Source: Ficedula albicollis
Lineage: Eukaryota; Chordata; Aves; Passeriformes; Muscicapidae
Assembly: GCF_000247815.1 (NCBI RefSeq)
Contig: NC_021685.1
Span: 13,567,915 to 13,631,914 of the forward strand
Direction: 5' to 3'
Length of the DNA: 64,000 nt
Below the pieces are notes generated by a model. It searched no databases and was not told where the DNA came from. It saw only the letters and a list, made by a program, of their open reading frames with translations. Below, piece after piece: positions 50,588 through 63,430 of this stretch (positions within the stretch are counted from its first letter, which is position 1; each line of letters begins with the position of its first letter). Made by a program: the position numbers and the translations under genes.

Positions 50588-52700
50588 TTTGATAATATAC
50601 TGTGTAAAAATGCTGCAACATTTGAGAATAGTTCAAATTAAAAATTCCAATTGATGGTTTGTCAAAATAAAATATAAAAAGGCTATGAGGGTAAATATGC
50701 AGCCTCATGAGTCTTCTTCAATACTTTAGTGTCTTAATAATCACCAGTAAACATTTGAAGCCCCCAAAATGTTCAAATGATTAATTTAAAAAAGAAACAA
50801 AGCTGGGAGATTTTTGAATGTGGAGTCCTATGACAGACTTCAAAGATTTCTTGAAAAGAGAACACTTTGTGATGGAAATATTTTTCCTCAGGGGTTTTCT
50901 ACAACCATTTGAAATTTTAGATGCTTTTCCCAGAATGTTGTGCCCACTCTCTTACCATCTCCTCTACAGCAGCAAGAAAATTATTAAAATACGAGAAGAT
51001 GAAGAATATCCACAAACTTGCTTGGTCTCACAAGTTTTGAATTAGGGGAATACATGATTTTTTTTTTTTTCACTCTAATGAAAAAAATCAAACAGTTTGT
51101 AAGGAAAACATAAAATTTAAGACAATAAACTCTTCTGATACTGTGGGTTTTGATTGTTTGTCTTTAAATTGTGGATGACACAATAAAGATTTAAAAAAAA
51201 AATTATTTATTAAACATTCCTAGATGTACACTGGAGTTCCTCTTGGAGTTCCACATTTCTGGCAGTGAATTCCATCCTGTGCAGTGTTAGTTCAAAACCT
51301 AAACATGACTTGAAACACCTCACTTAGATTTTGAAATCTCAGAGGACTCTGCTCTGCAGTAACTGCTGTTTCCTAAATATCTATCTTGTGTTGGTTTATA
51401 TGTGCACCCTTTTACTAAAAAACATGTCTGTGTTTTTGTAAAACGTTAAAACAGATATCACTCAGTTCTATCACTTCCTTTACAGAGAACAAAAATGGAA
51501 AAAAAATCCCAAATCCAAAAATAATATACAAAAACCCCCTCAAAACAAACCAACAGAATCTTGTTCTGATGTTATTTAGTAATTTTAGTAAACAGAATAG
51601 TTAATGGAATGCCCTCAAAACAAACCAACAGAATCTTGTTCTGGTGTTATTTAGATAGTAAACAGAATAGTTAATGGAATTTTGATAATATACTGTGTAA
51701 AAATGCTGCAACATTTGAGAATAGTTCAAATTAAAAATTCCAATTGATGGTTTGTCAAAATAAAATATAAAAAGGCTATGAGGGTAAATATGCAGCCTCA
51801 TGAGTCTTCTTCAATACTTTAGTGTCTTAATAATCACCAGTAAACATTTGAAGCCCCCAAAATGTTCAAATGATTAATTTAAAAAAGAAACAAAGCTGGG
51901 AGATTTTTGAATGTGGAGTCCTATGACAGACTTCAAAGATTTCTTGAAAAGAGAACACTTTGTGATGGAAATATTTTTCCTCAGGGGTTTTCTACAACCA
52001 TTTGAAATTTTAGATGCTTTTCCCAGAATGTTGTGCCCACTCTCTTACCATCTCCTCTACAGCAGCAAGAAAATTATTAAAATACGAGAAGATGAAGAAT
52101 ATCCACAAACTTGCTTGGTCTCACAAGTTTTGAATTAGGGGAATACATGATTTTTTTTTTTTTCACTCTAATGAAAAAAATCAAACAGTTTGTAAGGAAA
52201 ACATAAAATTTAAGACAATAAACTCTTCTGATACTGTGGGTTTTGATTGTTTGTCTTTAAATTGTGGATGACACAATAAAGATTTTTAAAAAAAAATTAT
52301 TTATTAAACATTCCTAGATGTACACTGGAGTTCCTCTTGGAGTTCCACATTTCTGGCAGTGAATTCCATCCTGTGCAGTGTTAGTTCAAAACCTAAACAT
52401 GACTTGAAACACCTCACTTAGATTTTGAAATCTCAGAGGACTCTGCTCTGCAGTAACTGCTGTTTCCTAAATATCTATCTTGTGTTGGTTTATATGTGCA
52501 CCCTTTTACTAAAAAACATGTCTGTGTTTTTGTAAAACGTTAAAACAGGTATCACTCAGTTCTATAACTTCCTTTACAGAGAACAAAAATGGAAAAAAAA
52601 TCCCAAATACAAAAATAATATACAAAAACCCCCTCAAAACAAACCAACAGAATCTTGTTCTGGTGTTATTTAGATAGTAAACAGAATAGTTAATGGAATT
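50588..52700. repeat. Tandem duplication of about 1.09 kb, near identical
   Basis: Copy 1 (50588-51680, 1093 bp) and copy 2 (51681-52700, about 1020 bp) start TTTGATAATATACTGTG. Differences seen: an A/T-run change after AATAAAGAT (51185-51200 against 52280-52299), CAGATATC/CAGGTATC, CTATCACTTC/CTATAACTTC and CAAATCCAAA/CAAATACAAA. Copy 1 is longer because its 3' end is itself duplicated (see nested repeat). A 75-codon frame (50818-51045 and 51911-52138) is identical in both; its product is not recognisable and it lacks supporting context. Each copy has AATAAA before an A-rich tract near its middle, which does not by itself make a processed pseudogene. Confidence 0.95.
51538..51680. repeat. 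Nested tandem duplication at the end of the 1.09-kb copy 1
   Basis: CCCTCAAAACAAACCAACAG and following bases occur at 51538-51611 and again at 51612-51680. The first has TTCTGATGTT and TAGTAATTTTAGTAAAC; the second has TTCTGGTGTT and TAGATAGTAAAC. The second version matches the single version at the end of copy 2 (52631-52700). The two versions look like alternative alleles placed side by side. Confidence 0.92.
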
Positions 52701-55668
52701 TATTGCTAGTTCCTACTTGAATTCCAATTCAGATTATAAAAAATTTCCAGTAATACATAAGTAAAAGGAAAATTAAACACAATTAAATATATCTTGTTTC
52801 TAAAGAATTTTCCTATTATAGTCCTGTCAGAATATTTTCTTCTTTTTCTACTCCAAAGATATGTTACATTAACATCAATTAATCACAGGAAAAAATGACC
52901 AAGTGAATTTTTACATTCTCATTTCCTTAAATCCTTAAACCCAGACTGAACGGATTTCCAAAATATGCTATTCATTAAAACTCATAGAAATGAGTCATTC
53001 TTCTTATACAGGAATAATTAGATAAAGACCTACTTTGTGCAAAGAATCAGAAATCAGATTACATGACCTTTGTGACATAAAATCCCATCTCTAACTCCAT
53101 CAAACTGATGAACAAAGCATCCAGAAAAGTGGAGCCCAGAGAGAGCCTCATCCATCACCCTCCTCTGCACTGTGCAGGTTCTGGTGTTAATTTGTGACAC
53201 ACAGACCAGAGAATGTGCTGTGAGAGGACTCTGTCAGCTGGGGTGAGGCTGCTGAGTAAATAAACTGCAGCAAAAGCTGCCATTCAGCTGTGCAAAAGGA
53301 GAGCTCTTTAATATGTTGCAGAGGTGACTAACTGGGAACATTTAAAAATCACGCAGGCAGAAAAACCAAAATGATGTCACACAAAATTTTTTAGATATTA
53401 AGATGTCAATTTTACAAATCACGTTTGTACATAAAACTGGGCTACAGTGATGAACAACATCCATGCTGAGGGAAAAATTTCATCCATCCATTAGTAGGAA
53501 ATTGCTGAAAATTCAACTCCATAGAGAAATACATCACTTTGATTTTCCTGCTGCAAAATGTCAATATATCAAAAATTTTAAAACAGATAAGTTTTCAGTA
53601 AGGGTTGGTTGCATGGCCAAAAAAATCCCCCCTCTATACCCACTTACTATGTCTCTACTTTGTAAAACCATTAATTACTAGGACCATGGCAACATTTTCC
53701 TGCTATTTTATTCTCCTTACATTTGTTATATTGACAGCACCTTCACAATAAGTATTTAGGTCTAATTCCACTAAAGCGTACCCAAATCACATAATGCAAA
53801 ATAAAAATTCACTAAATTTATATCTAGCTGTTGATACACTGTCCTTTTGTTTACACTTCTTTTAATATAATTTGTTTTATTTGCAATAACAACACCTCTC
53901 TGGAAATCAATGATGTGGGATGTCTCCTTTCAGCTAAGATATTCTCTAACATGGCCCCTTCTTGCTTAACCAGCTAAAGAGAATCTAGGAATTCTAATTC
54001 CTGAAGGAAAAAGAAAAGTAGTTCAAATAAATAAGCCTGACCTTTTGGCAGTTTGCTGTATTCTCCCCTTTGTCCCCTTTTCCATGAATGGAGAACAATC
54101 AGGATTAGTATCTCCATTGGAAGTTCTGGGAACTGACCAAATCAGACACTGCTGAATCTCCCTGAAAAATGTGCTTTTTTTAAGACTGGCTCAAGGTTCC
54201 CCAACCATAACTGGAAGTAAAGCCTTGATAATCTAAAAGAAAATTATAAAATCATTATGTCCTCTTGTTTAGGACAGGGATTTAAAGCCCTTTTTTTTCC
54301 CCTTTCCTCCTGACAGGACCAGACTCTCACTGGAAGTGATTGTGAAAGACATTGAGTCTGGAGTTTTATAAATAATCAGACAAGATGTTGTTTTGGAGTG
54401 TAGAGACCAGATTTTGTAAACCAAGTGGAAGAGCTTATTAGAGACAGAAAGCTCCATGTCAGGTCTCCAGAGGAGAGACACCAGAGGTGGATGGAAATGG
54501 TTTCGTGGCTTTAGTTCTCTGCTGTTTAATGCAGGCAGGAAACAGGATCCACAGTTTTCTGTGGCCTCCATGCTGTGGTTATTTTCTGCTGAATAGCACA
54601 GAAATAAAAGCTTTTATATGTATTTTTGGAAGTAGAATTCTTACAGGGGTGAAATAACTGTAATCAAGAGCAAGCTGGAGTGTAGGAGGGTAAGAAAGTG
54701 TTTCAGGGCTAGAGGGTCCTGCAGAAGACAAGAAAGTCTAAAGTAAAGATAATATTTCAAACAGAGCTTTACAAGAAACTTTCAGATTTACAAAAGTGCC
54801 TTTGGGGGTCAATGTGAGAACACTTCTTGTAGGATGTTTACATGGATATTTCAGGGGTGTTCTCAGCTGTTAGGGGATTTTGTACAACCTTCTATAATTG
54901 TCTCATTTGAATTAGAAAGCCATGAGCACTCAGGATAATTCCACATTGCACCTGCACCTACACAGAGAAATAATTCCTTATCGCTTTATGCCAAGATGGA
55001 AAAATGTTGGTGGCTCAAATCAAGAATGTGTCATGTACTTGAGGAAGTGATTAAAACCAGAAAGAATAGCCAGCAGAGAGCCAGTCAGATAGCGAGGACA
55101 CATCTGAATGCTAAAATTCACATCTGTTTCCTCCTCTCATCCAAATATGATGATCAGAATCAGAATTTTGGCTTGGTCTCATAAATAAAAATTAATAAAA
55201 AAGTAAAAATGATATACACATTTATATACTATAGTAGGTTTTGTACTATTCCTCTACTCTAGCAAACTGTAAACAACTCTTCAAAAATTCTTTGTCCACA
55301 TTGTCAATATGATTTCTCCTTTTGTTATAAGTGCACACATAAATACTCTTTATCTAGTGTGTACTTACAGCAGTGAGGATGCACCATCCGTGCTGAGGAT
55401 TCTCAACATAACCACACTCAAGCAACCTGCTAAGGATCTCATTCTTTGTGTTTACAACGTTCTGTCACGACTCAGATTCCTGCCTCTACATTGTTTTTTA
55501 AACAATGGCGTTTTTTTTTTCCCAGATTGAAATACAATGCTTCAGTTTTATAACAAGAATTAGTTGGGGAATAATAGCAATGCTACACAAAAGGAGAATA
55601 AAGTACTCAGATATTTCCCTGTATGGTTTGTTTTCATCCATCCACACAATCCAGGAAAACACAACTCT

Positions 55669-55686
55669 ATGCACACACACACACAC
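55669..55686. repeat. Short CA microsatellite
   Basis: Eight to nine CA dinucleotides (GCACACACACACACACAAAC) in otherwise AT-rich sequence. It is the only pure dinucleotide tract of note in the right half of the window. Confidence 0.85.
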
Positions 55687-56439
55687 AAACACTCTCTAGG
55701 GGAAATTAGTACAGAATACAAATGCACTGCATTAATATGTGAGTTTTGATCACAGTGTCACCTGTACCCTTTTCTCCTTAGTACCTCTCTTAACTTTTAA
55801 AGTTGAGAATTGCCATTGAGTGATATTTATCTGGACATCAACAGCAATTTCTCTGTCTTGCCTTACGTTATTATTCAACTCAACAACTATAATCTGTACA
55901 AAAATAATGCTTTCATCTGTTGATTGTAGTCCCAGGAAGAATTGTGGGGGAAAAAAAGAAAGAGGAAGAGCTCCAAAAAAGCTACTGGTTTGTTTCTTTT
56001 CAATCTTTTCTTAAACTTTTGCCTTTTAAACAAAAAAAAAACCCACAAAAAACCCCAAAACAATGACAATAAAATTTTACAAAAGAAGAGTCCACTGGTT
56101 ATGCTGAAACAATCCTGATGAATCAGGTCTCATATATCCTTGTACTCTTTACTTCTTTTCCCAAAAAGAGTCATATAGTTAAACCATAGGATCTCTGGGA
56201 CATGAATAATCTTTGTTTCTTTGCCTGTATGTTCTGAATAATGCAGCATCCTGATTTGTGACTGGGCTCCCAAGTGCTATGATGTAACACAAATAATGAA
56301 TGAAAGCACTTAATTTTTAATTTAAAATAAAATTGACAAAAGTGATTACTAATTTTAGACTTATCAACCAGAAACAGCTGGGATCTCATTTTAGGAGATC
56401 CCAAGCATCTATGCTCTCAGATAATTCAAGTGCAGCTGA

Positions 56440-56600
56440 AGTGCTTAGATTGAGCACCCAATATCCTCGGCCCCAAAATTAATTGAGGATTTTGTAAGTG
56501 CTGGCTCAAACATTAGTACATTCTGTTGATTATCCTTTTGAGGGGCCTGTTCTTTCTGCATTCACCATGCAAGGCAAAGGGGCTCTCTGTTCTTGTCTTG
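56440..56600. promoter_or_regulatory. Candidate conserved non-coding element (weak)
   Basis: Complex non-repetitive segment with CCAAAATTAATTGAGG (homeodomain-type core), ACATTAGTACATTC and a retained CG at 56469. It resembles other conserved non-coding DNA in composition only. No alignment was available. Confidence 0.2.
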
Positions 56601-59600
56601 TGTTTCAATAATCCCTTTCTCTTTCAAAGGACAGGTGCTAATTAAATCTCACTTAAGGATGCCCAAAGAATCAAAAAGCCTATACCTCAAAATATAAATG
56701 CATTTCCACCTCTGCCTTATTTCCACCCATGCCATTCTCTGCTCACTTACTGGGCATCCTCCAATAATTTCCTCCAGCTAAGAGAGCTGGGACAGAGCTG
56801 CCTTGGATGCTGCTGGTGTGCTTGGATGGTCAACAAAGGGTGCTAATGGACATGGCAGCTGGCTTTCTCCCTCTTGAGGCTAAACATTTTCCCTGCACTA
56901 ACTCCACACTTGACTGATCCAAAAGCTGACAGCTGTGAGTTTGTCCTGAAACCATGCTGCAGTAACTGCTGCCATTTCACAATATAACTCTACTTTCTCA
57001 TGTGGATTTAGTGCCAAGTACACAGCAGTTTGTGAGCCACGCAGTACAGAAAAAAAGCTGAGAGAAACAAACACATTTCATTTCTGTCTACATTACCAGC
57101 ACTTTTCCTTCTTTATTCTGAGGCTATGAGCTAAGGAAGAGTGTAAAATGAACCTGAGGCCTTTTAAAAGCTATGCCTGAAAAATCTGCTTTTGCATGAA
57201 TGACAAATGGGTAGAATTACAGACTCTGATGGAGATTTAACTGGATTAGCTCTTAATACTATATTTTATATTAATATTCACAAGTGTACTTCCAGTCACT
57301 TTCATTTAAAATTAGTTGAGGAGTGTTCAAAGAACAAAAACCTGGGGGATACCTCTGAAATGATGTGTGTATATTTGATACCTAGCTGTAACTCAAAAGT
57401 TAATGCAGTATTTTGCAAATTATGATTCTTGTTCCCACTGTGTAGAGATGGAAGTTTTACCTCTACTTTTTTTAGATCAATGAACTGAGGAAGGCAAAAT
57501 AACTGAAATATGGAGCCTGCCAGGAAATTCAGAGACAGCAAACTCAACACATGCTGTATGTATGTGTGGTGTAGTGTAGCAACAGTTTTTACTTCACAGC
57601 ATTCCCTTGTATTTCTGTTTCCATTTAATTCTCACAGCCTGACATATGACCAAACACTTAGGAGAAAAATGAGCAAATTATTAGTGATTATATTCCATTA
57701 AATCTTTAGAAAACTGGACAGTCCACTTGATTTTTGGCAAGCAAATAAGTGTTTCAGAAGGTAGGAAGCTACTAAAGAATGTTTCATTTTTCTGAGTATT
57801 TTGGCACTGCTTACGTGTCTCACAAAATCGATCAACTTTTAGAGAAATCAAACAAAAAGCCAAGTTACATTCTATTTGCAGCAATTAAATGGCATATAAA
57901 ATATTTTCAGAAGCTAAAGATTCAGTCCTAAAATAACCACCAGAAATAAATCAGAAATGCTAAGAACTGTCAGGAATTCCAGCATCTCAAAGTCAAACTC
58001 TTTCTCACTTCTGTGCCTGCACATGACCCTGAAAGTCCAAGGTAACTGCAGGTGCCACACCTGACATTTCCAGCTCCTGATCTCAGCAGCCAATTCATTT
58101 TGAAAGCTAAAATTATTTTCTCTCTCAGAAGTTCTTATAATAGCTTATTTCTGAAAAATACCAGCGTGAATCGATTCCTTGAAGCCAAAACCCAGGGCTG
58201 AGGAAAACACGAGCGCATTTATCACAACAATATAGTGCTGGAAAAAGCACTATTACTGTAACAAATCTGGAAAAAACCAATGAGTACTGGGAGAGGTGGA
58301 ACACAGCCTGCTTCACCAATGCCAGAAAGATTTCACGCTGCAAGACAGTACTGTTTCAATTTTTTTCCGCCGTTATTTTTTTTCCTTTTAGGAGGATCAA
58401 AACTAATTTAAATAACTGTGAAGGTTCTCATGCATTTCATACTTACACGCCACATTTTTATTCTTCTAATAATTTACTTAATATTAGGGAAAATGTGTTT
58501 TCTAGGCTAGTGGGAGATTCCACAGTCCCAGTCCCCAATATCCGGACTAGCAGTGGAAGAGCTAAAGCAGCAGTGCTGACTTCTCAACTGTCTCAGCAAA
58601 GTTCCTCAGCCTTGAAGATCTCAGCTGCAACAAAAACAAGGTTTTCAGCCTGCCCAGCTCAGATGGTCTTTGTTCTCCCTTCTGAGACTGTCAAAGGGTG
58701 TTAATTATATCTCACTGTAGCCTGAGGCTTGGGATGCCAGCCCTTGCCTATTAGCAATGAACTTTCCCATTGCCGCAAACCTGTGCCAGCTTTAAAACAG
58801 TGTTGACTAAGTAGAAATGCTCGCATTTCTACCTGCCACTGTCACCAAGGTCCCTGAGCACTACTCCTCTGCCTGGATTTCCTCCTCAGGCTGGGATGAG
58901 CGAGGGCAGCACTCGTGTCTCTGGGGGGAGGATGAAGTGAACCACCCTGAGCTGCTCCAGGGGCTGGTGCTGTTCAGCACAAAAACGACATCTCCACATT
59001 CTCCCACTCCTTTTCTGATTCCATGAAATTCAGACGTTGTGGTAATTGCTCTGAATGTGAGAAAAGAGGGATGAAAGGAGCTTAAAATGTTTTAAGCAAT
59101 TTCTGTGAAGAGATATGTATTGATCACCCAACTTCAGTGCAAGGGGAGCCAAGTACTGATACTCCCAGCGACCTCCGGACGAAGCTGCTTAATTCCACTG
59201 ATCCCTGAGCAGCCTCTGAAGGCCATCAGCCAGGTCCCTCACTGCTGGGGCTGTGAACAATCCCCCAAAGACCACCCCACCTCTCAAGAACCTCCCCATA
59301 TCCTGACACAGGAGGCAAGAAGGGAGGTGGAATTCAGGATGTTCAGGTGTTCATTCTCCCACATGAGAATCCCAGAACCCACGTCTGGAAGATCCTTTGA
59401 AGGGAAACCAGGCCCTCAGCTGTCAGCTTTCTGTTCCTTACTTTTTAAAACTCATCTTTCTTCTCAATAACTTTTCCATCTCTTCTGCTCTCTATGGATT
59501 TAGCAAGCTGCTCAGGTTCCATTCCTTAACAATGCATCTTCTAAAAAAAGTAATTCCTTAAGTAACCATTCATTCTTTCTTACTTGCACTGATTTAAAAG

Positions 59601-62600
59601 GAAAAAAAAAAACAAAACCTTTTTTCATCTCCTATTAAATTATCAATATATCTATTCTATACTCAGTTTTGAGTGTAGAATCACAATTTGAAAATAAAAA
59701 TGAAAATGCAACATGATGCAATAGTTATTCATCATTCATAACCACAGCTTTTCCTGAGAATTACTATTGCTTATTACATAAAATCATATATTTCAAGGAC
59801 ATGAAAAGGGCTAAAGGGAACATAGCGTGTTTTTCTCTTTTCCTCTCTTCTGCAACTCAGAGAATGTGAGAACAATCACAGTAAATATCTAGTCCTTCTG
59901 ATACATTGTCATGTTGTTTTGCTTGTGTGTTTAAAAAATAACCATCAGTGGGATTTGCTGTAAAGCTGAATTGGGAAATGGATGGCTCTTAAATGCTGAA
60001 TAAGGAAAAAAATAATCCTATCATTTCAGATCAAAATAGGGCACAGAATAAGGACAAGATTTTGAATTTAAATGAAAAGTAGTGACTGAAGCTGGTAAAA
60101 TTATTGAATATACTGTTTGAGATTGTATTTCTTTTTCTGTTCACAACACATTTATAAGCAGACTACTTTCTACCAATCAGATCACAATTTGTGGACCCTG
60201 GGTGAGAACATATCTCAACATCAGAGTTCCTGATCAGTTATTCATTTCACTCTGCATTATTCATGATGTGCAATTGGTCAGCTAAAATCACTGTATCACT
60301 TTTGTTCCTGGTGTAGACAAAACACTTCTGAAATGAAGAACAGAAAATATGCCTACTCATGTCAGAATATCTTTGCTTCTAAGTGGTTAGGAACACTTTT
60401 ATCCAAGGAATGGTCATTCCACATATACACCCAGCTTAAAAGTAGCCAATAAGACTAAGAACAGAAGAGCCCTCTAAATTAAAATAGTTTTTGGACCTAG
60501 GTCATGGATCAGACAAATAGATCAGATAGACTACTCTAGAAAATAAGTTTATTTCTGCTCCGTAGGAAAGTAATGGGAGGAGAATCACACGTAAAAATCT
60601 CAAATTGAGAAGCAAACATTGGAAGGAGAATCAAGAGGTTTAGATGTGAATCTCCTGGTGGTATGGGATGATAAATGATGCAGATTACTAAATGTATGTG
60701 ACTAACACATCCTTCTTAATTGGCCTTTCCTCACATTCAGGCAAACATGGATATATAACTCAGTGTTCTGCTGCTGCAGTTCAGCCCTCCTTAGTGAGGA
60801 TGTGTGGGTAGACACAGCCTTCTTCTACATTTTTGTGGTAGGTATTTGTACCATCATAAAAATATCTTATATTTTGGTTTACCAGTGAAAAATACCAGTT
60901 TAGTACTGAAAAATAAGCCAACATTTAAGCAGATCAATTTCTTCAGCAGTCACTTTAAAATGGATATTTTTTCACTGTATTGTTCAAACCAGCCTTGGTC
61001 AATCAAATACAGTTTCCTTGTTGCTGAGTCTTGATTGCTTCCATGACAACAATGCTATTTTACAGCAAGAGTATCCTCATATATAATTAAGGACACTATA
61101 TGCTTGTTTATATTGAATTTAAAAGATAACTTGAAGAACTCATCATGTTTCTTCAGTTATGGTCTCTGAACAGTACTATTAAATCACAAATAATCAAAAT
61201 TAAGGTAACTATGTTCTGTTATGGAGCTGTTTACAGAACTGCTGTTAATGCTTTACACTTTTCCATTTAGAAAGCATTTAAATGACTGCCATGTTATTTG
61301 GAACCCACAAATCATGAAAATCAAAAAATAAACAAAAAACCAAACAAAAACCAAAAGCATCAATAAAAATTTAAAAAAAAAAAGAGGGAAAAAACCCTAA
61401 TCCAACATGAAAACAAAAATACAAGGTCATGCAAAAACCCATTTTCTCTGCCATGGAATGCACCTGGCACTTCCTAAAGCCTTGCAGAACACCTTTCTTT
61501 TGGGCACAAGGCATTCTGCAGGTGCTGCTTGGGGAGGTGCCAGGAAGGACCTGCACCAGGACATGGGCTCCTCCTGAGGCTCCCTCTTGAAAGTTTGGTG
61601 TCAGTTCTGACTTCTTTGCTTTTGAGATTTCAGTTCGTACTCCGAGTAACAATTTTTTTTGTACTTCAATACTGATGTGACAATATCAAGGACTTTGACA
61701 CAGAAGAATCTGGAGTTCAAAAGTAAAATCATTTAATGAATGCATAGCACATCCATTCTTCATTATGCTGAATCCAGCCCTGGAGTTGGGCAATGCATAC
61801 ACTAATTCTCTATTAGAAATGTTATTCTACATTCCTCATTTGTAAAATAGCATTAAAAAAATGTCAAGATGTTTGGCTAAAAAAGCTTTCATACCATTTT
61901 GAACTTCCCTAGTATATTTTTAAAAGCAGGAGATAATCCTTTTTCGCAGCTATTGTGTTTTATTCTGTTGAAGGTTGCTGGCTGTAAAACATTGTCCCTC
62001 CCTTTAAACTTTTCCATATAACTTGATTAGACAGCAGTAATCTCTAATGCTTTCATGTGCAAATTCAGGAGTGACCCGGAACAAGAGTTTCCTTCATCCC
62101 CATAGCAACCAGGAGGATGGAAGAATGCCACTCACCAGGCAATGCAAGGCAAATTTCACCCCTTTGATGTTAATTAACAAATTGCTTTCAGAAAAGTCAA
62201 TGCATTTTTCTCCTTTAAATGTTTGTGATAAATTTTTAATATGTCTGAAAATGAAAGAAATACAGAAGCACTGGCTGCTGAGAGGGGAGTGTGGACAACT
62301 GCCTTGGCACTGGTGCTAGAGCAGTGATGACCCCCAGGAAGGGATTGCAGCAGCTGCTCATAAATCACCTTGAGTGAACTTTGGGACGTGCAGTTAGGGA
62401 CTGACACCTCCAACTGGTTTTGTTGCTAGTGTATACTATGATGTGAGCCCTGCTATAAGAAAGTTGTCCATCCATTTACAGTTGAGAGCATGAAAAAAAT
62501 AATAGGATAACACACACAAAAAATTCTTAAGATAAAGTAATAAGCACATCCTAAATAATTTTCATATACTTACCATGAATATCACTTCTCACCTATAAAT

Positions 62601-63237
62601 TTTGTTTGCACAGTTCTTAGACTGCTTGTTACTCTTCTTCCTCTTTCCCCAATTGTCCAAATGCTTTACAAAAGTTATCAGTTCTTAGTATAAATTCCTT
62701 TAGGGACTACTGAGCTGTTCCTAATTTTGCTGATAGGAGAAGGCTTGAAAGTTATTAGTCACTCAAAACCCACCAAGAAACCCCACCAGAGTTCCTGCTA
62801 TGAAGGAATTCTCCAATCCACTGGTTAAGATGCTTAGTTCACAGAATGTGTTTTCCCTTCTGCCCCTGATTTTATATTTTTCAGGAACTAATCACCTGGG
62901 TGAAACTTCTTTACAGAGGCAATCTGAATAATTCCAGGTGATCTGAGGAATTCCAGCAGAATTAAGCTGAAGTGAAACAGCTACACTGCAAACTAAGCCC
63001 TTACAGACACTGATTTCATTCTTACATGCTATGTTCTTACCCGACTCTGTGACTTTCACCTTGATGATCTTTTTCCTGATACAAATGCTTTCTTAAATAA
63101 CGTCTGAGGTTTTGGAGGTGACACTGTAACTCAAGTTACCTTCAGCAAAGTTCAGACTGTGCTCTGTTCCCACTGTGGCACTGTGGAGGGCAGAACCTGG
63201 CGGGGTCACAGGATGCTCAGGCACTGAACCAGCTGTG

Positions 63238-63430
63238 CACTCCCTGTCCTTGGAGGTTTTCAAGACCAGAGCCTGGGCTGACCTTAGAGGAGCCCCTTCT
63301 CCAACCAGCTTTGGACCAGGTTTGGACTTGCAACCTCCATGACCTTAGAGGAGCCCCTTCTCCAACCAGCTGGTTTGGACTTGCAACCTCCTGAGGTCCC
63401 TGCCAGCCCAAAATATCATGTGATGCTATT
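63238..63430 (+). mobile_element. CR1: CR1 LINE 3' end with an internal 61-bp duplication
   Basis: Landmarks on the plus strand are CTCCCTGTCCTTGGAGGTTT, TCAAGACCAGAGCCTGGGCT, then TTTGGACTTGCAACCTCC and TGAGGTCCCTGCCAGCCCA, ending ATATCATGTGATGCTATTAT. These correspond to the CR1 3' region (…TTGGAGGTTTTCAAGACCAG … GACCTCCTGAGGTCCCTTCCA … octamer repeats). Inside it GACCTTAGAGGAGCCCCTTC starts two successive copies at 63280-63340 and 63341-63390; the second lacks about 11 bp (TTTGGACCAGG). The unduplicated element would be a normal 5'-truncated CR1. Confidence 0.85.

Larger units (their letters stand above)
52701..63237. other. Long AT-rich non-coding stretch
   Basis: About 10.5 kb with no exon, RNA gene or mobile element that I can support. 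Features noted: a slightly GC-richer patch at 53110-53290; a CA microsatellite at 55669-55686; a candidate conserved segment at 56440-56600; GC-richer patches at 58820-59020 and 59150-59420 with short frames up to 121 codons and no recognisable domain; and A-rich tracts at 59600-59612 and 61321-61384. Candidate structure at 58150-58260 (retained CG, CGTGAATCGATTCC) is weak. Confidence 0.5.

Noticed and set aside
51178..51200. AATAAA followed by an A-rich tract, as in a processed pseudogene tail
   Set aside because: There is no coding or transcript-like sequence upstream that I recognise and no clear target-site duplication. A-rich tracts next to AATAAA are common in AT-rich DNA.
50818..52138. 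Identical 75-codon frame in both copies of the 1.09-kb duplication
   Set aside because: Identity between the copies reflects the recent duplication of the DNA, not selection on a protein. The peptide is not recognisable.
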